Part shown: piece by piece, positions 32,796 to 42,759 of the stretch
Position numbering within the stretch: the stretch's first letter is position 1
How the letters are laid out: each line of letters opens with the position of its first letter
Assembly: GCA_029990175.1 (NCBI GenBank)
Contig: JARKIP010000065.1
Span: 1,341,001 to 1,405,000 of the forward strand
Direction: 5' to 3'
DNA: 64,000 nt
Source: Petunia secreta
Lineage: Eukaryota; Streptophyta; Magnoliopsida; Solanales; Solanaceae
The notes under the pieces: generated by a model
Databases searched by the model: none
What the model was told of the DNA's origin: nothing
Seen by the model: only the letters and a program-made list of their open reading frames with translations
Program-made: the position numbers and the translations under genes

Positions 32796-33589
32796 TGATG
32801 CAGCCCGAACACGTGCTGATCAAGTGTTCGATCCACCGAGTCCGATGACACAAAGCAAAGCCAAGCTACTGCATGATGTTCACATTCACTTGGCTTGGTC
32901 GGGAGAAAGCAACCACTCCGAAGCTGATTGGCCGAGCTCAAGAATCGAAGGCTTTATTTATAAACTTGAGCTCGAAGAAGGGAGTAACCGAACCCAAATC
33001 GAGCACTCAACCTCAGTGCCGAAGTAAATCAAACAAACAATCGAAGGAAGAGCGACTGAAGTCAGCTTAAGCCGAGTCAAGAGCACCGAAGTCAAGAGCT
33101 CGAGCTGAAGTGTTTGAATTTCAAGTGTTCGGTTGAAGGAGTGACCGACACTTAGATATCCAACCCTTTTTGGCTTACTCCTATTGGTCGCCTGTGACCA
33201 TTTACTGTTTTATCCCTAGAGTAGTCTATATATACTCCCTTACATTTCATTGTAAGTAGCTAGTTTTTGATGAATATTGAAAGCAGTTACTATTTGAGTG
33301 TCTCCGATGGAGCCCGAACCCCGACATGGGATTTTCAAAGAACTTGTGTCATTTGGTGTTATCGTTTGAATATTTTCTTCTTGGTCATTCAATTTGCAAG
33401 AAGCATTGTTCTTCTTGAAGATTGTTGCTTAGTATAGGTGATTTTTGCCTCCGATTCGATCGAGCTTGAGACTAGTTCCTCAATATTCCTTTGAATCGAA
33501 GCAAGATTTGTCTTGCTTCTATCTTGTCTTGTTATTTTTTTTCCCGCATTTTCTTCGTGTTTAGCTTAACTCCGGTTTAGCTTGCACCA
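32796..33589 (+). repeat. E4 5' LTR
   Basis: This 794-bp LTR carries CTATATATAC near 33226-33235 as a probable TATA box. It is very similar to 39254-40036, with scattered substitutions and a few small indels. Confidence 0.9.
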
Positions 33590-33592
33590 TCT

Positions 33593-33604
33593 TGTTATCA
33601 GAGC
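33593..33604 (+). other. E4 primer-binding site
   Basis: TGTTATCAGAGC differs at one base from TGGTATCAGAGC, the complement of plant initiator tRNA-Met. It lies four bases after the LTR end. A 1.2-kb leader without credible frames follows, up to the gag start at 34804. Confidence 0.8.
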
Positions 33605-34803
33605 AAGGTTTGAGCTTGTTCTTACAACCTCAAATCCTGTTCGATTTATCTCGTGCTTTGTGTCTTTTAGTTTCAGCTTTCTTCCTTGTTGTTTATTGTT
33701 GTTACTGTGGTGTTGTTATTCCAAAAAAAAAAATAGAAAAGAAAAAAATTCAAAAATTTGGTTTGATTGTTGGTTGTTTTAATCAAACGACCATTGATTC
33801 TTGTGCATCCTCATCTGCTGATTCCGACGAGCACCTGTCGTACACGATTGTCGACTAGGGTTTCTCGAAGGTTTTGGACTGTTTTGGACGTGGTGGTAAC
33901 TGTTACACACCCCAGTCGTGTCTTGGTGGTTGTTAACGAAGACTGGTGGTTCTTGATTGTTTTGGGTTGTGTTTTGCGTTAAAGATCGAAGTTCTGTGAT
34001 TTGAGCCACCGTCCGTATGCCGGAAACTTGTTACATTGTAACAGTGTACGGACGAAGTGAAAAATTTTCTTAGCTCGAACTTCTGAAGTTGAGTTCCTCC
34101 GACGCTAAAGTCACCGGAGTGAAAAGGCAATCCAAAGTCTGTTTAAACCTTGGTCAGTGAACAAGTTTAAAATTTTGTCCGCACACCAGAGTAAAGTTCA
34201 CTGTTCCATTGAAGAAGAAAGGGGTAAAGTGAAGATCAAAACCCCAGGTGAAATTTTGTCGGCTTGAAAAAGGAATTTGGATAAGGTAAAACCCTATCCG
34301 TACCATGGAGGGACCACTTTTGTCCGAACAAGAGTTGGTGTGATCGAGGATTCCGAAGGAGGAATCGAAGGGTAGAATCTCCTAGGGTTTCACTTTTCTT
34401 ATGTTCGATAATTCACGATAGTGGATCTCTGGAGTAATCTCTTCTACTCGAGGTCGTACTATCGAATTTGAGCTTTTAGGAACTCGTGCGAGGGGTGACC
34501 GAAGTCCAAATTTCGTAGAAAATTCTTTGACTTTCCGAGTGCAGTTAAATAGCGTCCGGTTCATCGAGTCATATCAATTCACTCTTCCCGAAGGAGACAG
34601 TGTAACTTGTCAAATTCAAAAGAACTGAGAGAAGTTGATCAACCGAGGAAGCCATTGGCTACAAGTTCTTGAATGACCAAAAAAAACCGAATCCATAAAA
34701 TTGAGTTTTATGGACCCGAGCGCCACCCAACGAAGGTGAGGGAGTGTGTGAGGTGATTTCTAACCTTAACATTTTTCATTGGTCTTTGATCTGTGCATGT
34801 ACC

Positions 34804-36342
34804 ATGGCTGGGAATGGAGGCGAAGGAAAGGGCATTGAGAAACCCGAGGTGTTGTTAGTCGATCTCATAGTTGCGATACAAGGCATCAGTGCCGAGGTAC
34901 GAGGAGTGAGTGCTCGAGTAGCTAACCTCGAGCAAGATAGTATGTCTGTGGCCATGCATGGGTCCGGCGCTGGAACTAGCAACTCCACTCCGATGAAACC
35001 TTAGCAATTTGCTGAGCTTATTCGACAACAACGGTTGAAGGATGAGGCTGTTCGAAACGAAGCTATGGGCAATCCCCAAGCTACACAACACTTGGGCATT
35101 CCCCGAGGTGATAAAATGCCACTTCTAATGGCCCGAAGACAAGTTGTGGTTGTTGATTAAGGGGTCGATGAAGGAGAATTTCCCGAAGGCGAAGATGTGT
35201 ATGAGACACCATTCGTTCAGTGAAGGCAGGTTCAACGAGGTCGCGGAAATTTCTGAGTTCGAGGTCGAGGCACAAATATTGATCGAAATATTGAGCGTGA
35301 GGCTGATGACTATTATGATGAGTATCCGGAATTGATCCGAGATGCTCGAGATTCAAACTTGAACAGTGTCAAGATCACTATTCCACCATTCATAGGAACT
35401 AGTGATCCAGACTAATATCTTGATTGGAAGCTTAAATTGGAACGAATCTTTGGAACCAATGAGATGACCGAAGAGAGAAAAACTGCACATGCTATTGCTT
35501 CGTTTGAGGCATATGCATCGACATGGTGGGAGGCTAACAAAAGGTTGAGATGAAGGAATGCTTACCCCGAGGTCACCACATGGGCGCATTTGAAGAGAGC
35601 AATGGATGTTAAGTATGTGGATGCTAAGTATGCGAATGCTAAATATCGGCAGGAGCAACTTCAGAAGCTCTTCGAATTGAAGCAAAGGTCCAGATCAGTT
35701 GAAGAATACCATGATGAGTTCGAAAGGATTCGATTGGCCCTTGAAATGGAGGAAGATGATGAGCAAGCCATCATTCGATTAAAAAATGGCTTGGCTCGAG
35801 ATGTGTCATCTCAATTGAGGCTGTATGTGTATCAAACTTTACAAGATGTGTTTCATGCTGCCATCGAAGCTGAAAAATGGGTTAAGGATGATAAAGCAAA
35901 CCGATATCGAGGAGTCACTACTTTAACTCCTTTGAACCAAAGTAAAGAATGGAAGAGTCTGAATCCAACAAGTGCCAACACTGTTCGAGAACCGAAGAAA
36001 CCCTTCGAAAGGGGAGTGACTGTTAACCAACCAAGAAAAGGGGGAGGTAAGGTTCAACTTAATTCTCCCAGTGCTGTAAGTATTCAGTGTCACAAATGTA
36101 GAGGTTATGCTCACATTGCAAAAGAGTGTCCAACTCGCAAAGTTATGCTAATGCTGGATGATGGAAATATCCAAGAGCAAGAGAGTGACACCGAGGAGGA
36201 AAATTTCGAGGAGACTGACCGAGCTGAAGATGATGATGGTCGTGAAGCTGCCGAAGCTGATCATCCGGAAATATTTCTTGTGGTTCAAAGGAATTTGAGC
36301 TGCATGACTCTCGAAGAAGAGGACAACCAAAGAGAAAACCTT
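34804..36342 (+). pseudogene. gag: E4 gag
   Basis: Gag starts MAGNGGEGKGIEKPE. Stops fall at about 35002, 35158 and several later places. The capsid-like core is visible in ITIPPFIGTSDPD, FEAYASTWWEANKR and a long open part from 35590 (ELKQRSRSVEEYHDEFERIR). The nucleocapsid knuckle CHKCRGYAHIAKEC (C-X2-C-X4-H-X4-C) lies near 36088-36130, followed by an acidic stretch rich in Glu and Asp. The last 299-codon open frame (35590-36489) joins the gag C-terminus to the protease. Gag forms the particle that packages element RNA. Premature stops in the first half make this copy defective. Confidence 0.85.
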
Positions 36343-36867
36343 TTCCATGCCCGATGTCGAGTAAGGGGGAAAGTTTGTTCGATGATCATTGATTCGGGTA
36401 GTTGTGCGAATATGGTGAGCCAAACCTTGGTTTCACAATTGGGACTACCTACCTTAAGACATCCCCATCCTTATAGATTACAATGGTAAAATGAGTGTGG
36501 AGAATTAAAAGTTGTCAAACAAGTGTGGATCAAGTTCAAAGTTTGAGAATATCAAGATGAGATGATGTTCGATGTGGTACCGATGCAAGCTTGTCATATG
36601 ATATTGGGTCGAACATGGCAGTATGATCAGTCGGTTGTTCATAATAGAAGATCCAACACTTACACTACTAAGTTCGAAGGGAAGAGTTTCATACTCAAAC
36701 CCTTGTCTCCAAAGCAAGTCAGCAAGGACTATAAACGGATAAAAGAATTGAAAGAAGCGGCCAAAGCAAAGCTTTCGATAGGAACACAAATGGTGGCTGA
36801 AGGCAACAACTCACCGCCCGAGGTAAGATATATTTGTGCAATCATGAAACCGGGTGAGTATCTATGA
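36343..36867 (+). pseudogene. E4 aspartic protease and linker
   Basis: The retropepsin motif MIIDSGSCANMVS (about 36382-36420) is in the same frame as the gag C-terminus. A TAA at 36487-36489 replaces a residue after YRLQW. The linker follows, with MFDVVPMQACHMILGRTWQY and a Lys/Glu-rich helix. E5 has the same order with VVPMQACHILLGRPWQY, which shows the two elements are related. Confidence 0.82.
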
Positions 36868-37851
36868 GGCAACAACAACGGTCAACTGATAATTTGCCTC
36901 GTGCACAAGGGTATCTTTCTCAACTCTAATGATGATTTTTCTAATGATAACCCTTTGCCTAGTGCTGTAAAAAGTGTTTTGCAGGACTTCGGAGACATGT
37001 TTCCTAAAGAAATACCAGGCGGATTGCCTCCGTTGAGAGGAATCGAGACCAAATTCGGTGTCTGTGAATGGTTGGTGATGCCTTTTGGCCTATCCAACGC
37101 ACCGAGCATATTCATGCGACTGATGAACCATGTGCTCAAACCGTTCATAAATAAGTTTGTTGTCGTTTACTTCGATGATATCCTTATTTATAGCAAATCT
37201 GTGGATGAACATGTAGAACACCTAAGGCTAGTGCTTGATAAGCTTAGAGAAGAGAAGTTATATGCTAACTTCAAGAAATGTGCCTTTTGTGTCGAGCGTG
37301 TAGTATTTCTAGGATTCGTTGTGAGTGCTAGTGGTGTTGAAGTTGATGAGTCAAAAGTCGAAGCCATCAAAGATTGGCCAACTCCAACCTCGGTATCTCA
37401 AGTTTGTAGCTTCCATGGTTTAGCTAGCTTTTACCGAAGGTTTGTTCATGACTTTAGTACCGTGGCGGCTCCTTTGACTGAGTTGGTAAAGAAAGACCAT
37501 CCATTTGTATGGAGAGAGTCCCAAGAGAGGACTTTCCAAGAGTTGAAACGGAGGCTTTGCTCTGCCCCATTGTTACAACTCCCTGACTTAGGCAAAACAT
37601 TCGAGGTCGAGTGTGATGCATCTGGAGTTGGGATTGGAGGAGTGCTTATGCAAGAATCGAAGCCGATCGCTTATTTCAGCGAAAAGCTTAAGGGTGCAAC
37701 CTTGAATTACTCTACGTATGACAAGGAATTGTATGCCCTCGTTCGACCACTCGCCCATTGGCAGCATTATTTGTGGCCTCGAGAGTTTGTGATTAAAAGT
37801 GATCATGAATCTTTGGAAAATCTCCAAGGTCAAGAGAAATTGGACCGATGA
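36868..37851 (+). pseudogene. E4 reverse transcriptase (internally deleted) and RNase H
   Basis: The frame 36901-37851 contains FGDMFPKEIPGGLPPLRGIE and then jumps directly to TKFGVCEWLVMPFGLSNAPS. Compared with E5, about 122 codons are missing in frame at about 37047. They include the fingers and the palm motif with the first catalytic Asp. The downstream catalytic motif YFDDILIYSK, the thumb and connection (FLGFVVSASGVEVDESKVEA) and the RNase H (ECDASGVGIGGVLMQ, STYDKELYALV, KSDHESL) remain. A TGA near 37849 ends the frame. The enzyme cannot polymerise DNA as encoded. Confidence 0.88.
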
Positions 37852-39449
37852 CATGCCAAATGGGCTGAATTCATTGAAATATTTCCCTATGTAATTCATT
37901 ACAAAAAGGGAAAAGACAATGTTGTGGCCGATGCGCTATCAAGTAAATTTGCCTTAGCGACCACTCTCGCCTCGAGGCTCATAGGATTCGAAAGCATCAT
38001 GTCGATGTACGAAGATGATCCCAAACTAAAATGCGTTCATGGCGCAATCTTGAGTGGCCGAAGGGTTAAGAAATATCAGTGGCACGATGGCTACCTCTTC
38101 AAGAATGGGAGGGTTTGTTTGCCAGTGTCATCGTGGAGAGAGTTTTTGGTTCGAGAAGCTCACTCTAGAGGCTTGATGGGACACTTCGGTGTCGACAAAA
38201 CTATTGGTATCTTAACCGATCAGTTCCATTGGCCAAAAATGCGAAGAGATATGGAAAAGCTTTGCAATACTTGTATAGATTGCAAGAAAGCTAAATCGAG
38301 GTCCAACCCTCATGGATTGTATACTCCGTTGCCTGTTCCTAATAGACTGTGGGTTGATATATCCATGGATTTTGTTATGGGGTTACCGAGGTCGAGGGTG
38401 GACATGATAGCATCTTTGTCGTAGTCGATCGTTTTTAAAAAATGGCTCACTTTATTTCTTGCAAAAAGTGTGATGATGCGCATCATGTCGCTACTTTATT
38501 TATTTCTAATGGGTTGAACTTCTGTGGTGTGCCTCGTACTATTGTGAGTGATCGAGACTCAAAATTCTTGAGTTATTTTTGGAAATGTTTATGGGGTGCC
38601 CTCGGTACCAAATTACTATTCTCGACGTCTCACCATCCTCAAACTGATGGACAGACCGAGGTAGTCAACCAAACCTTAGGATCTTTGCTTCGAGCAATGA
38701 CCAAAGGCAAGGCTGGAAACTGGGCTGATCGTTTGCCCATGATGGAATTTGCATACAATCGAACTGTGCATCGAATGATTGGAATGACTCCGTTCGAATG
38801 TGTGTATGGTTTTAACCCTTTAATTCCACTTGATTTAACCCCATTGCCTCGAGATTCTATTATTGATTTTGAAAGTACTCGGTGAGCTACTGCCTTGATC
38901 GAGTTACATGCAAAGGTGAAGAAGAACCTCGAGAAAGCTTATGCAAAAGTTGCATCGAAGAAAAACAAGGGGCGCAAAAAGTTGGAATTAAAGAAGGGAG
39001 ATTGGGTTTGGGTTCACTTCCGAAAGGATTAATTTCCGAACCTAAGGAAAGGAAAGTTGGCTCCTCGAGGGGATGGTTCATTTCAAGTGCTGAGCAAGAT
39101 CAACAACAATGCTTATGTGATCGACCTCCCTGGTGAGTATAACGTGTCCAACACCTTTAATGTTGCTGACTTAGTTCCTTATGTTGTAGGTCCAACTTCG
39201 GAGGATGGGGAGGGCTCGATTTCGAGGAAGAACTCTTCTCAAGAAGGGGAGGATGATGCAGCCCGAACACATGCTGATCGAGTGTTCGATCCACCGAGGC
39301 CGATGACACGAAGCCAAGCCAAGCTGATGCACGATATTCACATTTACTTGGCTTGGTCGGGAGAAAGCAACCACTCCGAAGCTGATTGGCCGAGCTCAAG
39401 AATCGAAGACTTCATTTATAAACTTGAGCTCGAAGAAGGGAGTGACTGA
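37852..39449 (+). pseudogene. E4 integrase with LTR-encoded C-terminal tail
   Basis: The zinc-binding domain (HSRGLMGHFGVDKTIGILTD, CNTCIDCKKAKS, about 38155-38300) precedes the core with WVDISMDFVMGLP, VSDRDSKFL and HPQTDGQTEVVNQTL; the D-D-E residues are present. A frame break near 38410-38440 splits the core, and stops occur near 38883 and 39031. The C-terminal part (KKGDWVWVHFRKD, FNVADLVPYVV) continues past the polypurine tract into the 3' LTR. It ends at 39447-39449 after RPMTRSQAKLMHDIH. A pol end encoded by the LTR is known for CRM chromoviruses. No typical chromodomain was recognised. Confidence 0.85.
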
Positions 39450-40036
39450 ACCCAAATCGAGCATCGCTGAAGTAAATCAAACAAACAATCAAAGGAAGAG
39501 CGACTGAAGTCAGCTTAAGCTGAGTCAAGAGCACCGAAGTCAAGAGCTCGAGCTGAATTGTTCGAATTTCAAGTGTTCGGTTGAAGGAGTGACCGAACAC
39601 TCAAATATCCAGCCCTGCGTGGCTTACTCCTATTGGTCGTCTGTGACCATTTACTGTTTTATCCCTAGAGTAGTCTATATATAATCCCTTACATTTCATT
39701 ATAAGTAGCTAGTTTTTTATGAATATTGAAAGCAGTTGCTATTTGAGTGTCGCCGATGGAGCCCGAACCCTGACGTGGGATTTTTAAAGAACTTGTGTCA
39801 TTTGGTGTTATCGTTTGAACATTTTCTTCTTGGTCATTCAATTTGCAAGAAGCATTGTTCTTCTTGAGGATTGTCGCTTAGTATAGGTGATTTTTTCCTC
39901 TGATTCGATCGAGCTTGAGACTAGTTCCTCAATGTTCCTTTGAATCGAAGCAAGATTTGTCTTGCTTCTATCTTGTCTTGTTATTTTTTTCCGTGTTTTC
40001 TTCATGTTTAGCTTAACTCCGGTTTAGCTTGCACCA
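39254..40036 (+). repeat. E4 3' LTR
   Basis: This 783-bp LTR is preceded by the polypurine tract AAGAAGGGGAGGA (39241-39253). It shares the TGATGCAGCCCGAACAC start and the CTATATATAA TATA-like box near 39675 with the 5' LTR. E3 antisense exon 4 resumes after it. Confidence 0.9.
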
Positions 40037-40960
40037 GGCCCCTAGGATTTTGGAGCTTCCAACTGGTTCTAACTTGTTATATGGCACCAAGCCTGACATC
40101 TGAGGCCTCGATGCGTTGCTTGGTCCTACCAAAGAGAAATTCTTTAGCACAATCAGCCCTATGAACTTGATGGGCACCTCGGCTGCCTCTGCCCTTCGTG
40201 TAAGTCTCCATATATTTCAACACTTCTGTTTCATCATTCTCTCAATACTTAGCATTGATCGCTTCCCTTTCCTATTCTGAGCTTGGTCCTCACGCTAAAG
40301 GCTATTCATTTGTAGAGTGAGCGAGCCGAGCAGGTCCAAGCGGTAACATATGCTTGGGGGGAACAGAAGAAGGGATTTGTAGCAAAAATCGCCGAAATGC
40401 AAGTGCAACTGGCTGCTTTGAACCAAGAGCTGGGACGGGTTCGTGAAGTTGCTGCCAAGTCCGAAGCAGATGGGCGTGAAGCTTTGGCTGCCTCCGAGGC
40501 TCGTTTTCAGGCGCTGAACAAGGCTGAAATCCTTGAAAATGGCGAGAAATATCGCGCTAAGTTGAGGGATTATACAGCCCAACTTAGCCAATTGCAAAGC
40601 CAAGTAGATCAAGTGCCAGCTCTTAACAGTGAAGTTGCACGACTTCGAAAGAAAATTGCAGATCTCGACAGGTGAACCGAAGTTAGGACCACGAGGGCAA
40701 AGTTTGAGGAGGCATGGGCCGTTGTCAAAACTCAGCTCAACACATTGGAGCAAGTTAAAGTGAGGGAGATCACTTTAGAGGAGGAAATTGTCAAGGCGTG
40801 AAATGACGCCGCCGAAGCTCAAAAGATAGTGGATGAGCTTCCATCGAGTGAAGGTTCAGATAATGATCAATCGAAGATGATGAAGGTGGCGAGGAAAGTG
40901 CCGACGATGACGAGGAAAGCGTTGAAGAGGGGTTCCCCCGAGGTGGGGGGGGGGGGATAG
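40037..40960 (+). pseudogene. E3 antisense gene, end of exon 4 and exon 5
   Basis: Exon 4 resumes with LELPTGSNLLYGT (compare LDVLTSSNLLAST in E1) and ends ASALR at 40199. A fourth intron, 40200-40315 (GTAAGTCTCC to TTTGTAG), matches intron 4 of E1. Exon 5 begins SERAEQVQAVTYAWGEQKK and forms a coiled coil with heptad-like LAALNQELGRVREVAAKSEA. A stop at about 40674 and another near 40799 interrupt it. AEAQKIVDELPSSEGSDND parallels AKAQAIIDGLPSSEGSGDE in E1. The acidic tail survives in another reading frame at about 40868-40945. It ends near a poly-G tract at 40945-40957. Confidence 0.75.
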
Positions 40961-41551
40961 TCCCTAGTCTTAGCTTGTCCTTTGTAACTTTTCCTCCTTA
41001 GTTTTCTTTTTGTTTAGCTATAGCCTCCGGGCTTTTGATGTAAATAACTTATGTGGCCTTCGAGCCTTTTATGAATGAATTTTCCTTTGCCTTTAAGTGT
41101 TAGCTTTTATTTTGCCTTACGAATTTTTAAGCTGAACACTTAGAAGAATTTTTCTTGCAAGACTTGTTTTATATAAGATCGATTCTAACTCGGAACGCCG
41201 TCTCATTCCCGAGCCGAAGCATGTAAGAGATAACTTCGGTATACAAAATCGTAAAAATAAAGAGATATTGAATCAGGTTCATTTCGTTGATAATTTCAAC
41301 TAGCCATAACTGGCTTTTACATAAAGCCTAGTCTAAGCAAGACTTAGGCGCGAAAATAAACATGCCACTACCGGGCGAAAAATACAAAGTGCTAATCTAC
41401 TCTTCAGGCGTCAGTCCCCGATTGTCGAATAGATAGACTTCGGCGCGAGAGGCTTTAGGTTGACCTCGGCTGCATTTCCCTCTCACATACCCCATTGTTT
41501 GGTATGAATCTTGATGAAGATCCGAACACTGCAGATCGTCTTCTCCGCTTT

Positions 41552-41667
41552 CTGAAAAGGTTAAGCAAAGCAAAACAAGGGTCAAGTTAGAATTATTCGA
41601 CCAAAGCCTTTGGAGCATTTTCGGCTCGGAGCTGTAGGTGAAATTTTATTGACCAAGGATTATTTAC
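41552..41667 (-). other. Putative intron in the E3 pol 3' region
   Basis: The donor AAG|GTAAAT lies just after the pol stop and the acceptor CCTTTTCAG ends at 41552, giving 116 nt. Both match the E1 sites at 9295-9411. Confidence 0.55.
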
Positions 41668-41674
41668 CTTGATT

Positions 41675-42390
41675 CTAGAAGTAATACCGTTTTAAATTGG
41701 AGACGTTCCAATTTAAGGGCTCGGGCTTGCCTTCTAAATCTTCAAGTTGATAGGACCCCTTCCCGATGATTGCTTTGATTTTGTAAGGTCCTTCCCAGTT
41801 TGCAACAAGTTTCCCAGCATTCTTTTCCTTGGTTGACTGGTTCGAAGCTTTCAACACATAATCGCCAACCTTAAAATCTCTAAGTTTGGCTTTCCTGTTG
41901 AGATATGCTTCGATTTGCCTTTTTTGAGCCTCCAACCGAATCAAGGCTAGTTCCCTTTTTTCTTTAAGTAAGTCCAGCTCTATGCGCTGATTTGTGTCTT
42001 TGATGGCGTGGGCGTACCGAAGGCTGGGTTCACCCACCTCCACGGGGATAAGTGAATCCATCCTATAAGCGGGGAAAAAAGGAGTTTCACCGGTGCTATT
42101 CTTCTCCGTAGTTCTCATCGCCCACAACACCCCGGGCAACTCCTCGGGCCATGGACCTTTTGCTTCGTCAAACATTTTCTTTATGTTCTCAATGATAATT
42201 CTATTCAAGGACTCGACTTGACCATTCGCACTTGGGTGATAAGGTATTGATACTATACTCTTTATGCCCTATTGACTCAAGAACTGAGTGACCACCGACC
42301 CCATAAACTGAGAGACATTGTCACAAGTAATTTTTCTTGGGACACTTAACCTGTAGATATTTTTGCGGATGAAATCTATTGCCTCCTTCT
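41675..42390 (-). pseudogene. E3 integrase, C-terminal remnant
   Basis: On the minus strand the remnant begins QKEAIDFIRKNIYRLSVPRK and has ITCDNVSQFMG, where a conserved Gly of the core has become Val. A stop lies near 42270. The rest is open: GPWPEELPGVLWAMRTT, NSTGETPFFPAYRMDSL and the C-terminal LNWNVSNLKRYYF. It is closely similar to E1 integrase. The part N-terminal to about 42390 is missing. Confidence 0.88.
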
Positions 42391-42532
42391 GTAAATAATA
42401 TAGTAACAATATGATTACTGCTATGCCAAATTAAACTTTTAATCAAATGCAATTTCGCCTCCTTCTGTAAATAATATAGTAACAATATGATTACTGCTAT
42501 GCCAAATTAAACTTTTAATCAAATGCAGTTTC
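42381..42532. repeat. Two 76-bp tandem copies across the E3 breakpoint
   Basis: The unit starting GCCTCCTTCTGTAAATAATA at 42381 repeats at 42457 and ends at 42532, with few differences (for example GCAATTTC versus GCAGTTTC). Its first ten bases are E3 integrase sequence and the rest is unrelated flank. The duplication therefore arose after the truncation joined them. Confidence 0.9.
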
Positions 42533-42566
42533 AGACCTCTCGCAAAGTATAAGTGCAAATTAGTTA

Positions 42567-42753
42567 CTCCATCTCTACCATTATATGACATTATTTATTT
42601 TTAGTTTGTCCCAAAAAGAATTTCACCTAAATTTTTATAAGTAGAAATATTTTACCTTTATAAGATGATTTCCAGCTACATAAATTTTAAAAATTTTCTT
42701 TCTCACTTAAATTTCGTGTCAAATCAAATACCGTTACATAAAATGAGACGGAG
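42567..42753. mobile_element. Stowaway-like MITE
   Basis: The left end CTCCATCTCTACCATTATATG after TA, and the reverse complement of the right end (CTCCGTCTCATTTTATGTAAC), are similar inverted ends of the CTCCNTC Stowaway type. The interior is AT-rich and non-coding. The right TA duplication is not intact. Confidence 0.6.
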
Positions 42754-42759
42754 GAAATA

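Larger units (their letters stand above)
32796..40036 (+). mobile_element. E4: Ty3/gypsy LTR retrotransposon inserted in E3
   Basis: Direct repeats 32796-33589 and 39254-40036 start TGATGCAGCCCGAACAC and end GCTTGCACCA. Between them lie an initiator-Met primer-binding site, gag with a CCHC knuckle, protease, RT, RNase H and integrase in the usual gypsy order, all on plus. AGAAGGGGAGGA before the right LTR is the polypurine tract. No clean 5-bp target duplication was found (AGCCA on the left, GGCCC on the right). The last pol codons run into the 3' LTR, a property known in CRM-type chromoviruses, but lineage assignment is uncertain. The element is inactive: gag and pol have many stops, and RT has lost about 120 codons. 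Confidence 0.9.
30011..42390 (-). mobile_element. E3: truncated Tat-lineage Ty3/gypsy element, split by E4
   Basis: Reading on the minus strand, integrase codons begin abruptly at about 42390. They run to the end of pol at 41675 and continue through a 3' region carrying an antisense gene to a single LTR at 30558-30011. The LTR starts TGTATTGG and ends AATACA, as in E1. The 5' LTR, gag, protease, RT, RNase H and most of integrase are missing on the right, where unrelated AT-rich sequence begins. No target duplication can be tested because one end is lost. E4 (32796-40036) is inserted in the antisense gene. Confidence 0.88.

Noticed and set aside
32796..40036. 5-bp target duplication for E4
   Set aside because: AGCCA on the left and GGCCC on the right do not match well enough to call.
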